Shown: piece after piece, positions 7,928-15,878 of the stretch
Layout: every line of letters starts with the position of its first letter
How positions within the stretch are numbered: the stretch's first letter is position 1
Source of the DNA: Pseudomonas fluorescens
GTDB lineage: Bacteria > Pseudomonadota > Alphaproteobacteria > UBA2136 > UBA6156
Reading direction: 5' to 3'
NCBI GenBank assembly: GCA_003241595.1
Contig: QFOU01000004.1
Span: forward strand, 1 to 46,168
Length of the DNA stretch: 46,168 nucleotides
Notes under the pieces: generated by a model
Database searches by the model: none
What the model was told of the DNA's origin: nothing
The model's input: the letters and a program-made list of their open reading frames with translations, nothing else
Translations under genes and position numbers: made by a program

Positions 7928-9124
7928 CTACCCCAACATCTCTTTCGCCTTCACCAACCCAACCACAAGCTGCTCAATATCCTCCTCACAGGAGTACAAA
8001 GCCAAACTCGCCCGCAAGCACCCTTCAATCCCCAGCCGCTTCATATACGGCATGGCGCAATGGTGGCCACTCCGCACCGCCACCCCCTGCGCGTCCAGCA
8101 AGGTCGCCACATCCGCCGGATGCGCCCCCATCACATTAAACGCCACAATTCCTGTCCCGTGCGGCGAATACACGTCCACAAACTCCAAACCCGCCAGCGC
8201 CTCACTCAACTTCACCGCCAACGCATGCTCATGTGCCACGATATTATCCCAACCCAGCCCGGTCACAAACTCCGCCGCTGCCGCCAATCCAATGGCCTCC
8301 GCAATCGCAGGTGTCCCCGCCTCAAACCGCGCCGGTGCCGCCGCAAACGTGGTCCCCATCGGCAGCACCACGGTCTCGATCATGTCGCCGCCCCCTTGAT
8401 ACGGTGGCATCGCCGCCAGAATCTCAGCCCGTCCCCACAACAGCCCAATCCCGTTCGGGCCATACAGCTTATGTCCGGTGCACACATAAAAATCGCAGCC
8501 CAGCGCACTCACATCCTGCGGGCCGTGCACCACAGCCTGAGACCCATCCACCAGCACCATCGCCCCCGCCCGCTTGGCCACAGGGATCAACACGCCCAAA
8601 TCGGGTCGGAAACCACTCACGTTCGACATCTGGGTCACCGCCACCAACCGCGCCCCATCCAGATACGGTGCCAATACCGCCTCATCCATGTCCTGCAATA
8701 CCGCCAGCGGAATCACCCGGATCGTCAGCCCCTTCTCCGTCGCCAGCAACTGCCAAGATACAAGGTTGGCATGGTGCTCAATCTCGGTCACCACCACCAC
8801 ATCACCCTCACGCAGATTAGCGCGCCCCCACGTCTGCGCCACAAGGTTCACCCCCTCGGTGGCATTGCGGGTGAAGATCAAACTCTGGGTATCCACCTTC
8901 AAGAACGCCGCCAACGTCACCCGCGCCGCTTCAAACGCCGCCGTGGTCTCGGCACTGTTATGGTAAAGTCCACGGTGAATATTGGCATACGGCCCACTCA
9001 ACACGGCCGTCAGGGCATCTAAGACCACCTGCGGCTTCTGGGCGCTCGCCCCACTGTCCAGAAACGCCAGACGCTTGCCGTTGACCGGCAAACCCAACGC
9101 GGGGAACTGCGCACGTACATCCAT
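7928..9124 (-). CDS. sufS: Cysteine desulfurase SufS
   Basis: PLP enzyme that takes sulfur from cysteine and holds it as a persulfide for SufBCD. The PLP lysine sits in TGHKLYGPNG (Lys219 with this start) and the catalytic cysteine in RSGHHCA (Cys356); the ALYSCEEDIE tail is typical of SufS. I chose ATG 9124 (398 residues) because AAGGAG lies 9 nt upstream; the frame also opens at GTG 9160 without a good site. It follows sufD with a short gap. No sufE or sufU partner is visible in the window, so the sulfur acceptor must be encoded elsewhere or not used. Confidence 0.93.
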   Translation of the reverse strand: MDVRAQFPALGLPVNGKRLAFLDSGASAQKPQVVLDALTAVLSGPYANIHRGLYHNSAETTAAFEAARVTLAAFLKVDTQSLIFTRNATEGVNLVAQTWGRANLREGDVVVVTEIEHHANLVSWQLLATEKGLTIRVIPLAVLQDMDEAVLAPYLDGARLVAVTQMSNVSGFRPDLGVLIPVAKRAGAMVLVDGSQAVVHGPQDVSALGCDFYVCTGHKLYGPNGIGLLWGRAEILAAMPPYQGGGDMIETVVLPMGTTFAAAPARFEAGTPAIAEAIGLAAAAEFVTGLGWDNIVAHEHALAVKLSEALAGLEFVDVYSPHGTGIVAFNVMGAHPADVATLLDAQGVAVRSGHHCAMPYMKRLGIEGCLRASLALYSCEEDIEQLVVGLVKAKEMLG

Positions 9125-9180
9125 CAGATACGTCTCCTTATTTCCCGCCCAGTCAATCACATAACCCGATGGTTCGGCAA

Positions 9181-10443
9181 TTACTCGTCGGCCATTTCGC
9201 TGTCGTCAGCCACACGCTCGTAATTGGCAGTGGCATCACGGGTGATCGGCCCCATGCCAAAATCAGGCGTCGGGTCTTGAGTATCCACACGTCCGGCCAG
9301 CCAATCCTGCAAAGCACCTTCCATGCTCTTGTGCAGCAGTTCCGGGAATTCCTCGATAAACTCATGTGCAAAACCTACCGTCAGCAGCGCACGCGCCGCC
9401 TGAGCCGTAAATCCACGGGCCTTCAGATAAAACAGCTGCTGCGGATGCAACCCACCGGTCGCCGCACCATGGCTGCACTTCACGTCGTCGGCATAAATTT
9501 CCAACTCGGGCTTATGGCTGGTGCGTGCGGTATCTTCCAGCAACAGGTTGTGGCAGTGCATATAGGCATTGGTCTTCTGCGCCAGTTGCTCAACATGGAA
9601 TTTGCCTTGGAACACCGCATGCGCCTTGTCATCAATCAGATTCCGCTGCCGAATATGCGTCTCGTTGCTCTCACCCTGATGCAGCACATGCAACAAATTC
9701 GCGTGATGCTGGCTACGCCGCGCCAACGAAAGCCCGATATGCGAGAAGTTGGTCGCAGTACCCAAGACCGCATGGGTCTCCATCCGGCTCATATCCGCAC
9801 CATACTGGAAGCTCGTCGCCTTATACTCAGCCCCATCGGCCACATCCACACGGGTGCGGCGGGTCAAAACGCAGGTCGGCGGCAGAATCTGCTGCACGCT
9901 ATGCGTCAGCTTGGCCCCCTTGCCGATCTGGATATCCACACCGATATTCTGCCACGTCGTAAAGTGCGGTGCGGCCACCTGATGCTCCACCAGCGTCAGC
10001 TCAGCCCCGGGTTCCACAACAATGGTAAAGCGGCTGGTGCTCGGCTCGCCACTGGCCACATGGATCAAGTGCAGCGGCAACCGCCCTACACCGGTCACGT
10101 TCAGGGTGTGATGCACCCCTGCAGTCAATTCCAGTCCGTCCAGCGCATCCGTGCTGTGCGGAGTATCACCGTCCGTGGTGGTCAGGCTCACACCGTGCGC
10201 CAATACCGAACTACCGGACATATTCTCCACCAACGCCCCATTATGGAACACATACTGCGGGCCACTCACCACTGGCAACGCCGCTTCCAAACAGCCCGGC
10301 GTGGTGCACAGCTCGGTGCACACCAAACCGTCCACGGCACGCTGCAAATTGGTAAAGGTCCAGGCCTCCTTGGGCAGATTCAGGGTCGGGCGCACCACAG
10401 GTGTCACGCCCACCTCAGCACTACGTACAGCAGCTAACGCCAT
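9181..10443 (-). CDS. sufD: Fe-S cluster scaffold component SufD
   Basis: 420 residues of the SufB/SufD right-handed beta-helix family. With SufB and the SufC ATPase it forms the SufBC2D scaffold that builds clusters in the cytoplasm. The C-terminal half has the family signature around CSHGAATGGLHPQQLFYL and ends with ALLTVGFAHEFIEEFPE. The N-terminal domain is less conserved, as is usual for SufD. The ATG lies 2 nt from the sufC stop, with GGAG inside the sufC 3' end. The C-terminal tail after the helical domain (about 35 residues, rich in Asp and Glu) is a little longer than typical. Confidence 0.93.
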   Translation of the reverse strand: MALAAVRSAEVGVTPVVRPTLNLPKEAWTFTNLQRAVDGLVCTELCTTPGCLEAALPVVSGPQYVFHNGALVENMSGSSVLAHGVSLTTTDGDTPHSTDALDGLELTAGVHHTLNVTGVGRLPLHLIHVASGEPSTSRFTIVVEPGAELTLVEHQVAAPHFTTWQNIGVDIQIGKGAKLTHSVQQILPPTCVLTRRTRVDVADGAEYKATSFQYGADMSRMETHAVLGTATNFSHIGLSLARRSQHHANLLHVLHQGESNETHIRQRNLIDDKAHAVFQGKFHVEQLAQKTNAYMHCHNLLLEDTARTSHKPELEIYADDVKCSHGAATGGLHPQQLFYLKARGFTAQAARALLTVGFAHEFIEEFPELLHKSMEGALQDWLAGRVDTQDPTPDFGMGPITRDATANYERVADDSEMADE

Positions 10444-10445
10444 GG

Positions 10446-11210
10446 TTAGGCGGCTCCCTTCAGAATGTTCTCATACCCCTCGGCTTCCAGCTGGTGCGCC
10501 AACTCCGGCCCACCGCTCTTCACGATCTTGCCTTGCGCCATGATGTGCACCACATCCGGCTTGATGTAATCCAGCAGGCGCTGGTAGTGGGTAATGACAA
10601 GGAAACTACGGTCAGCCTTGCGCAAACGGTTCACACCTTCGGCCACGATCTTGAGCGCATCAATGTCCAAACCACTGTCGGTCTCGTCCAATACGGCAAA
10701 GGTCGGCTGGAACAACGCCATCTGCAAAATTTCAAACCGCTTCTTTTCCCCGCCGGAAAAACCGGTGTTCACACTGCGACTCAAAAAGTCTTCGTTCATA
10801 GAAAGTTTGGCCATCTCTGCCCGCACCAGCTTCAAAAACGCCAGTGCATCCAATTCGGGCTCACCACGTTCGGCACGGTGGGCGTTCAGCGCCGTCCGCA
10901 GAAATTGGGCGGTATTCACACCGGGCAGCTCCACAGGGTACTGGAAGGCCAAGAACAACCCCGCCCGCGCCCGCTCATCCGCTTCCATCTCCAGAATAGA
11001 GTCACCATTCAGCAGAATATCGCCGTCCACCACGTCGTAGCCATCACGACCGGCCAAGGTATAACCCAACGTACTCTTACCCGCCCCGTTCGGGCCCATA
11101 ATCGCATGCACTTGGCCCGCCGGAATACTCAGGTCCAAACCATGCAAAATGGTCTTACCGGCATCCTCGACACGGGCCTGCAGGTTCTTGAGGGTCAGGA
11201 TGTCACTCAT
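10446..11210 (-). CDS. sufC: Fe-S assembly ATPase SufC
   Basis: ABC-type ATPase of the SufBC2D complex. With ATG 11210 as start it has 254 residues: Walker A GPNGAGKS at 39-46, Q-loop in FLAFQYPVELPG, signature FSGGEKKRFEI, Walker B with D-loop AVLDETDSGLD, and the switch His in VITHYQRLL. GGAG lies 11 nt before ATG 11210; GTG 11222 in the same frame is too close to that site. A perfect TATAAT lies about 24 nt upstream, so it may also be transcribed independently of sufB. It is separated from sufB by 313 nt holding a gene on the other strand. Confidence 0.94.
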   Translation of the reverse strand: MSDILTLKNLQARVEDAGKTILHGLDLSIPAGQVHAIMGPNGAGKSTLGYTLAGRDGYDVVDGDILLNGDSILEMEADERARAGLFLAFQYPVELPGVNTAQFLRTALNAHRAERGEPELDALAFLKLVRAEMAKLSMNEDFLSRSVNTGFSGGEKKRFEILQMALFQPTFAVLDETDSGLDIDALKIVAEGVNRLRKADRSFLVITHYQRLLDYIKPDVVHIMAQGKIVKSGGPELAHQLEAEGYENILKGAA

Positions 11211-11226
11211 CTGTTTTGTCACTCCA

Positions 11227-11250
11227 ACTTGAAATTATAACTTGAAATTG
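11227..11250. promoter_or_regulatory. sufC-proximal promoter element with direct repeat
   Basis: On the minus strand TATAAT (11234-11239) sits about 24 nt before the sufC ATG, without a good -35. The same stretch read on plus holds two copies of AACTTGAAATT in tandem at 13-nt spacing. The repeat could be an operator or part of overlapping promoters for sufC (minus) and the microgene at 11294 (plus, TTGAAA-N17-TATCTA). Confidence 0.4.
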
Positions 11251-11293
11251 CTATCTAGTACTTACCGCAACACGTTTCCTCAGGGAGGACACC

Positions 11294-11464
11294 ATGCATT
11301 CCGTTAATCACGGTTACTTCGACCGAGACCCCCGCGACGATTACAGGCCGCTCATCTTCGACGGTGAGGAGATCCGCCTCACCCACGATGAATTGGCCCA
11401 GATGCGCCTCGTCGAACCCGACGCTCCGCTGTCCGAAGCCGAACCCGCTCAGGCCCAAGCCTGA
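11294..11464 (+). CDS. 56-residue acidic microprotein, antisense between sufB and sufC
   Basis: ATG 11294 is preceded by AGGGAGG at good spacing, and the frame runs 56 codons to TGA 11462-11464. A strong terminator hairpin follows within 10 nt. The peptide begins MHSVNHGYFDRDPRDDY and ends in an Ala/Pro/Gln/Glu tail. It is rich in Asp and Glu, has no membrane segment and no cysteine. I do not recognise it. Start site, frame and terminator together make it a credible gene. It lies on the strand opposite to suf, inside the gap of that operon. Confidence 0.65.
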   Translation: MHSVNHGYFDRDPRDDYRPLIFDGEEIRLTHDELAQMRLVEPDAPLSEAEPAQAQA

Positions 11465-11473
11465 ACCCACGCC

Positions 11474-11505
11474 AAGCCCGCCGTCATGGCGGGCTTTGGT
11501 GTTTT
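11474..11505 (+). terminator. Terminator of the 56-residue microgene
   Basis: AAGCCCGCC / GGCGGGCTT stem with a GTCAT loop, followed by TGGTGTTTT on the plus strand. Confidence 0.75.
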
Positions 11506-11523
11506 CAGTGCCTGCAAAAACCA

Positions 11524-13005
11524 TTAACCGACACTACCTTCCAGAGAAATCCCCAGCAACTTCTGCGCTTCCACCGCAAACTCCATCGGCAATTGCTGCA
11601 ATACTTCCTTGGCAAACCCGTTCACGATCATGCTCACCGCATCCTGCTCGTTCAAACCCCGCTGGGCGCAATAGAACATCTGGTCATCGGAGATCTTGCT
11701 GGTGGTCGCCTCATGCTCCACGGTGCTGCCCGCATTCTTGACCTCGATGTACGGAATGGTGTGCGCCCCGCACTGGTCACCAATCAACAGACTGTCACAC
11801 TGGGTGAAGTTGCGGCTGCCGGTGGCCTTCGGGCCGATGGTCACCAACCCGCGGTAGGTGTTGTCACCTTGGTCGGCCGAAATGCCCTTGGCGATGATCA
11901 CGCTCTTGGTGTTCTTGCCGATATGGAACATCTTGGTGCCGGTGTCGGCCTGCTGCTTCATACGGGTCAACGCCACGCTGTAGAACTCACCTACCGAGTT
12001 ATCACCTTCCAGAATGCAGCTCGGGTACTTCCACGTAATCGCAGACCCGGTCTCCACCTGCGTCCAGCTGATCTTACTGCGGTCACCACGGCACGCACCG
12101 CGCTTGGTCACAAAGTTGTAAATACCGCCCTTGCCCTCGGCATCGCCGGGATACCAGTTCTGCACGGTGGAATACTTGATCTCGGCATCTTCCAACGCGA
12201 TCAATTCCACCACGGCGGCATGAAGCTGATTTTCATCACGCTGCGGCGCAGTACACCCTTCCAGATAGCTCACGTAGCTGCCCTTATCGGCAATAATGAG
12301 CGTCCGCTCGAACTGACCGGTATTGCGCTCGTTAATACGGAAATACGTCGAAAGCTCCATCGGACATTCCACACCCGGCGGCACATACACAAAGCTACCA
12401 TCGGTGAACACGGCACTGTTTAATGCCGCAAAGAAGTTGTCGCCCATCGGCACCACGCTGCCCAGATACTTCTGCACCAGTTCGGGGTGACTCTTCACCG
12501 CTTCACTGATCGGGCAAAAAATAACACCAGCCTTGGCCAATTCCTCACGGAACGTGGTCGCCACCGAGACACTGTCGAACACGGCATCCACGGCAATGGG
12601 CTTGCTGCCCTCAGGGCGCTGCACACCGGCCAGAATCTCCTGCTCGGCCAGCGGAATCCCCAGCTTCTCATAAGTCTTGCGGATTTCCGGATCGATGTCG
12701 TCCAAAGATTTCGGCCCCTCCCCAAAGTTCTTGGGTGCCGAGTAGTAGCTGATCGCCTGATAATCCACGGGGGTAATATGCGGCTTCTGCCAGTGCGGCT
12801 CGGTCATGTTCTGCCAGCGACGCAACGCCTTCAAACGCCACTCCAGCAACCATTGCGGCTCGTCTTTCTTGGCGGAAATGAAGCGGATGGTCTCTTCGCT
12901 CAAGCCTGCGGGCGCAGTTTCGCTCTCCACATCTGTAGAAAATCCGTAACGATAAGTATTGCCTAACTCTTCAAGAGTCTGGAGGGTGGCTTGTTCAACC
13001 GGCAT
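11524..13005 (-). CDS. sufB: Fe-S cluster scaffold SufB
   Basis: 493 residues, the normal size for SufB. It is the scaffold subunit on which the nascent cluster is assembled. The family hallmarks are present: YYSAPKNF and KSLDDIDPEI near the N terminus, then PTLIIADKGSYVSYLEGCTAP-like text (here TLIIADKGSYVSYLEGCTAP), NFTQCDSLLIGDQCGAHT, and the C-terminal EHEATTSKISDDQMFYCAQRG. It is the first suf gene on the minus strand, reading from a good promoter at 13055-13083. No iscR, rirA or sufR regulator gene is adjacent. The ribosome site ahead of ATG 13005 is weak. Confidence 0.95.
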   Translation of the reverse strand: MPVEQATLQTLEELGNTYRYGFSTDVESETAPAGLSEETIRFISAKKDEPQWLLEWRLKALRRWQNMTEPHWQKPHITPVDYQAISYYSAPKNFGEGPKSLDDIDPEIRKTYEKLGIPLAEQEILAGVQRPEGSKPIAVDAVFDSVSVATTFREELAKAGVIFCPISEAVKSHPELVQKYLGSVVPMGDNFFAALNSAVFTDGSFVYVPPGVECPMELSTYFRINERNTGQFERTLIIADKGSYVSYLEGCTAPQRDENQLHAAVVELIALEDAEIKYSTVQNWYPGDAEGKGGIYNFVTKRGACRGDRSKISWTQVETGSAITWKYPSCILEGDNSVGEFYSVALTRMKQQADTGTKMFHIGKNTKSVIIAKGISADQGDNTYRGLVTIGPKATGSRNFTQCDSLLIGDQCGAHTIPYIEVKNAGSTVEHEATTSKISDDQMFYCAQRGLNEQDAVSMIVNGFAKEVLQQLPMEFAVEAQKLLGISLEGSVG

Positions 13006-13054
13006 GTTTTTGTCTCAGGGTCCGCTTTGTCTGAATAACCAAGTTATGGTCGGG

Positions 13055-13083
13055 GTTATAGGCCGCTTTAGTGCCACTGGCAA
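13055..13083 (-). promoter_or_regulatory. Promoter of sufB
   Basis: Minus strand TTGCCA (13078-13083), 17-nt spacer, TATAAC (13055-13060), about 50 nt before the sufB start. It is divergent from the HIT gene; on plus a TTGACA (13089) and a TATAAA (13120) are present but spaced too far apart to pair with each other. Confidence 0.65.
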
Positions 13084-13167
13084 GTCATTTGACATCTATC
13101 AAACCGCCCGTAAGCAGGGTATAAATCCCCCATAAAAATCACGGAAATTACACCCAGGAGACTCCCC

Positions 13168-13590
13168 ATGTTCACCCTTCACCCCCAGCTCGCCACCGAT
13201 TGCGCCGTGGTCGGCGATTTCCCTATTTGCCGCGTACTCCTCAACCGCCAGTTCTCGCAATTCCCATGGCTTATTCTCGTGCCCAAACGCACCGCCGTCC
13301 GCGATCTGTCCGAACTGCCGGAGCAAGACTACCTCCCCGCTATGGACGAAGTCCGCGCCGCCGAACTCGCGCTGAAGAGCCTCACCGGCGCCGATAAGAT
13401 GAACGTGGCCGCCATCGGCAACATGGTGCCACAACTGCACATTCACGTCATCGCCCGCTTCCGTACCGACGAGGTCTGGCCCAAACCGGTCTGGGGCAAT
13501 GCCGAAGCCAAACCCTATTCGGATGCCGAACTGGCCGAAATGCTTGAAAACCTACGCGAAGCACTTGACGTATCAGAACCTTCTGAGTAA
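13168..13590 (+). CDS. HIT-family (histidine triad) protein
   Basis: 140 residues. The triad region reads NMVPQLHIHVIARF, with His91 and His93 and Gln89 in the first triad position, as in many bacterial HIT proteins. Members are nucleotide hydrolases or transferases acting on AMP-linked compounds; the exact substrate is unknown. The C-terminal segment EVWPKPVWG is common in this subgroup. ATG 13168 has AGGAG 8 nt upstream. rplY follows after a 95-nt leader in the same direction, so the two may share a transcript. Confidence 0.85.
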   Translation: MFTLHPQLATDCAVVGDFPICRVLLNRQFSQFPWLILVPKRTAVRDLSELPEQDYLPAMDEVRAAELALKSLTGADKMNVAAIGNMVPQLHIHVIARFRTDEVWPKPVWGNAEAKPYSDAELAEMLENLREALDVSEPSE

Positions 13591-13625
13591 AAGGCAGGCA
13601 GCCTATAAGGGTCTCGGGCAACGGG

Positions 13626-13660
13626 TTGTACAGCAATGGGGCTGTACCGGCCGGAAAGAG
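13626..13660 (+). promoter_or_regulatory. Hairpin in the rplY leader
   Basis: Inverted repeat GTACAGC / GGCTGTAC within 13591-13685, flanked by GG and CCGG. It may be a cis-regulatory structure of rplY or merely a stable leader hairpin; it is not followed by T residues, so it is not a terminator. Confidence 0.3.
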
Positions 13661-13685
13661 AGCCATTTATAAAGGATACCCGCAC

Positions 13686-14357
13686 ATGAGCGCGACTCCC
13701 AACACCTCCAGCAAGAAAGTGGTTATCGCCGCTGTTGCTAAAACCGCCGCCGGTAAGGGCGCTGCCCGCGAGCTGCGTCGCAACGGCTTCGTACCCGCCG
13801 TGATCTACAACAAGGGCGCCGACAGCCAGTCCATCGCAATTAAGTTTGCCGATCTCGCCGCCGCTCTCCGTCAGGGTCACTTCTACACCCACAACCACGA
13901 GCTGAACCTCGATGGCAAAACCGTGAAGGTCTTGGCCCGCGACATCCAACGCGATCCCGTAACCGACACCCCGCTGCACGTCGACTTCATCCCCTACAAC
14001 CCGAAGAGCACCGTGCACGTCAACGTCTCCGTCCGTGTAGAAGGCGAAGAAGTGAGCCCCGGTATCAAGATCGGTGGCGTTATGCAGCTGATCGAATCCG
14101 AAATCGAAGTGATCTGCCGCGCCGACAGCATTCCTGAGGAAATCGTTGTGTCCGTAGCCGAACTCGGCATCGGCGACAGCGTCCACCTCAGCAACGTCAA
14201 ACTGCCGGAAGGCGTGAAGGCCGCTGTCACCGACCGCGACCTCACCATCGTCAGCGTGGTCAGCACCCGCAGCAGCAACATGGCCGACGAAGCCGCCGAT
14301 GCTGCCGCCCAAGCCGAAGCCAACCCGGAAGCTTCCACCGAAGCCAAATCCGAGTAG
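13686..14357 (+). CDS. rplY: 50S ribosomal protein L25 (TL5/CTC type)
   Basis: 223 residues. The N-terminal domain (about residues 10-100) is the 5S rRNA-binding L25 fold with KGAARELRRNGFVPAVIY. The C-terminal domain (VDFIPYNPKSTVHVNVSV, then DLGIGDSVHLS-like text) is the CTC extension found in most bacteria except the short E. coli form. ATG 13686 is chosen because AAAGGA lies 9 nt upstream and the protein family starts there; the frame opens earlier at 13626. The last 25 residues form an Ala/Glu-rich acidic tail. pth, a frequent neighbour, is not here. A terminator follows directly. Confidence 0.93.
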   Translation: MSATPNTSSKKVVIAAVAKTAAGKGAARELRRNGFVPAVIYNKGADSQSIAIKFADLAAALRQGHFYTHNHELNLDGKTVKVLARDIQRDPVTDTPLHVDFIPYNPKSTVHVNVSVRVEGEEVSPGIKIGGVMQLIESEIEVICRADSIPEEIVVSVAELGIGDSVHLSNVKLPEGVKAAVTDRDLTIVSVVSTRSSNMADEAADAAAQAEANPEASTEAKSE

Positions 14358-14372
14358 TTCTCTTGGCACGCC

Positions 14373-14400
14373 AAAAGCCCGCCCCCACGGCGGGCTTTTG
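14373..14400 (+). terminator. Terminator of rplY
   Basis: AAAAGCCCGCC / GGCGGGCTTTT stem with a 5-nt loop, 15 nt after the stop. Confidence 0.9.
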
Positions 14401-14496
14401 CATATTCAGCACACGGGGTAAAGTCTTCATCCCCTCCCACATTTCAACTCCGCCTCAATTCCGGCATGGTTGTGTCTGTCTACAGAAAGAAATCCC

Positions 14497-15150
14497 ATGA
14501 AATTCCAAATTTTCATTCTTCTCGGCCTTGCTCTGGTCGGCGCGCCGTATGCTCAGGAACGTACCGCAGGTGGTGCCCTCGACACGCAAATGACCTGGAG
14601 CGCCCTCAGTGCCAAAATCGATGCCGTATCCCTCAAATCCGATGCCGTGAACACCCGTGTCGACCAAGTTGTCCTCTGCGGCAAAAAGGGCATGACGTAC
14701 GCCCCCGGCACGCAAGGAGCCGATGCCGAGGGCTGCATGACCCCCCAAAGCGTCACTAAAATCGTCAACTGCGGCAACCAGGGCGCTGTCTATTCCCCTG
14801 CGACTGATACCTGCATTAAAGCCAGCCAAACCCGCTGGGTCGTCGTCGGAAAAGCCCCCACCAGCGAAAGCTACGGCTGCCAGTATCTGAAAGGGGGAAT
14901 TCCATTCAATTGTAAAACCCGGGGGATCAACCCACCGGCCGGCTACCCCGTCTGCGGCAACGCCGAGGGTGTGACAGCACGCCTCTGCACTACCAATACG
15001 ACACGTTGTGCCCGCTCAGTGAGCCAATCCACAACTAGCTATAACCCACCGAGCTGCACCAAAGTCCACTTCGGCGACAGTCAATCCTGCAACGATGGTG
15101 GCAATGTCACAACGACCTCCACGTGGTACGAACTCTACGCATGTGAATAG
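14497..15150 (+). CDS. Secreted Cys-rich protein, paralogue 1
   Basis: 217 residues from ATG 14497. A signal peptide (MKFQIFILLGLALVGAPYAQ) is cut probably before ERTAGG. Residues 21-80 match the next gene closely: GGAL-x-TQMTWSALS, then CGKKGMTYAPGTQGADAEGC. A second, related motif CGNQGAVYSPATDTC follows. The remainder is rich in Cys, Ser and Thr and ends WYELYACE; it has no similarity to the paralogue that I can see. The C-x2-G-x2-Y-x-P-x-T...C pattern also resembles Cys-pair segments in the fibre proteins at the window edges. The function is unknown; I infer an extracellular, disulfide-bonded protein. A terminator follows. Confidence 0.75.
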   Translation: MKFQIFILLGLALVGAPYAQERTAGGALDTQMTWSALSAKIDAVSLKSDAVNTRVDQVVLCGKKGMTYAPGTQGADAEGCMTPQSVTKIVNCGNQGAVYSPATDTCIKASQTRWVVVGKAPTSESYGCQYLKGGIPFNCKTRGINPPAGYPVCGNAEGVTARLCTTNTTRCARSVSQSTTSYNPPSCTKVHFGDSQSCNDGGNVTTTSTWYELYACE

Positions 15151-15160
15151 GCTACCACAA

Positions 15161-15190
15161 CACAAACCCCGCCTCACGGCGGGGTTTGTG
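15161..15190 (+). terminator. Terminator of secreted paralogue 1
   Basis: CACAAACCCCGCC / GGCGGGGTTTGTG with a TCAC loop. The T-run is short but the 13-bp stem is perfect. Confidence 0.75.
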
Positions 15191-15301
15191 CATATGCACC
15201 ACACCCATCGCAATCAAACCGCACCCCGCCCCGTCCAAAGATTGTAAAACCCCAATACACACCGCATCTTAAATGGGAAGCAACAACATCAGGACGCTCC
15301 C

Positions 15302-15832
15302 ATGAAGCACCTCCTCCTCACACTGGCCACCTGCGCCCTTCTCACCAGCCCCCATGCCCAGGAACGCGCGGCCGGCGGCGCACTGGAGACACAAATGACA
15401 TGGAGCGCCCTCTCCAGCCAGATCGGCGCCGTCAAGAACGACCACGAAATGCTGAAAGCCGTGGTCGACCAGATCACCACCTGTGGCAAAAGCGGCCGCT
15501 TCTATGCCCCCGGCACCGCCGGCGCCGATGGCAGCGGCTGCTCGGCCGCCGCCACGACCGCCCGCCTCTCCTGCCGCATCGTGGATGGCACGCAGAACCC
15601 CGAACCTCACCGCGCCTCTTACGCCAGCTGCAATAGCGACGAGATCATGACCGGTGGCGGCGCCTCGGCCGAACGCTCCGGCTCCGGACTCTGCGGCAGT
15701 ACCAGCCGCGGCATGCTCCACCGTAGCTCTCCATGGAGCGCCAACACATGGATGGTCGACGCCTACGACGACGTGAACGGCCACGAAGCCTGCACGCAAG
15801 CCTTTGCGATCTGCTGTCGGGTCATCCAGTAA
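15302..15832 (+). CDS. Secreted Cys-rich protein, paralogue 2
   Basis: 176 residues; ATG 15302 has AGGA 8 nt upstream. The signal peptide MKHLLLTLATCALLTSPHAQ is followed by ERAAGGALETQMTWSALSS and CGKSGRFYAPGTAGADGSGC, matching paralogue 1 almost residue for residue. The C-terminal half differs. SCNSDEIMTGGGAS, then NTWMVDAYDD and CTQAFAICCRV, follow a pattern common in bacterial secreted proteins (C-x-GE-x2-TGGG ... NGW-x-V ... AYA-x-C). So a conserved N-terminal module carries a different C-terminal domain in each gene. The function is unknown; extracellular location is inferred. Confidence 0.75.
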   Translation: MKHLLLTLATCALLTSPHAQERAAGGALETQMTWSALSSQIGAVKNDHEMLKAVVDQITTCGKSGRFYAPGTAGADGSGCSAAATTARLSCRIVDGTQNPEPHRASYASCNSDEIMTGGGASAERSGSGLCGSTSRGMLHRSSPWSANTWMVDAYDDVNGHEACTQAFAICCRVIQ

Positions 15833-15838
15833 CCTCCC

Positions 15839-15870
15839 ATGAAAAACCCGCCATACGGCGGGATTTTCAT
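15839..15870. terminator. Bidirectional terminator between paralogue 2 and the GNAT gene
   Basis: Stem ATGAAAA-ACCCGCC / GGCGGG-ATTTTCAT with an ATAC loop, T-rich on either strand; the two genes converge on it. Confidence 0.85.
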
Positions 15871-15878
15871 ACATTTTA

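Noticed and set aside
11255..11524. 89-codon minus-strand frame between sufC and sufB
   Set aside because: It overlaps the better supported plus-strand 56-codon gene, has a Gly-rich low-complexity translation and no ribosome site.
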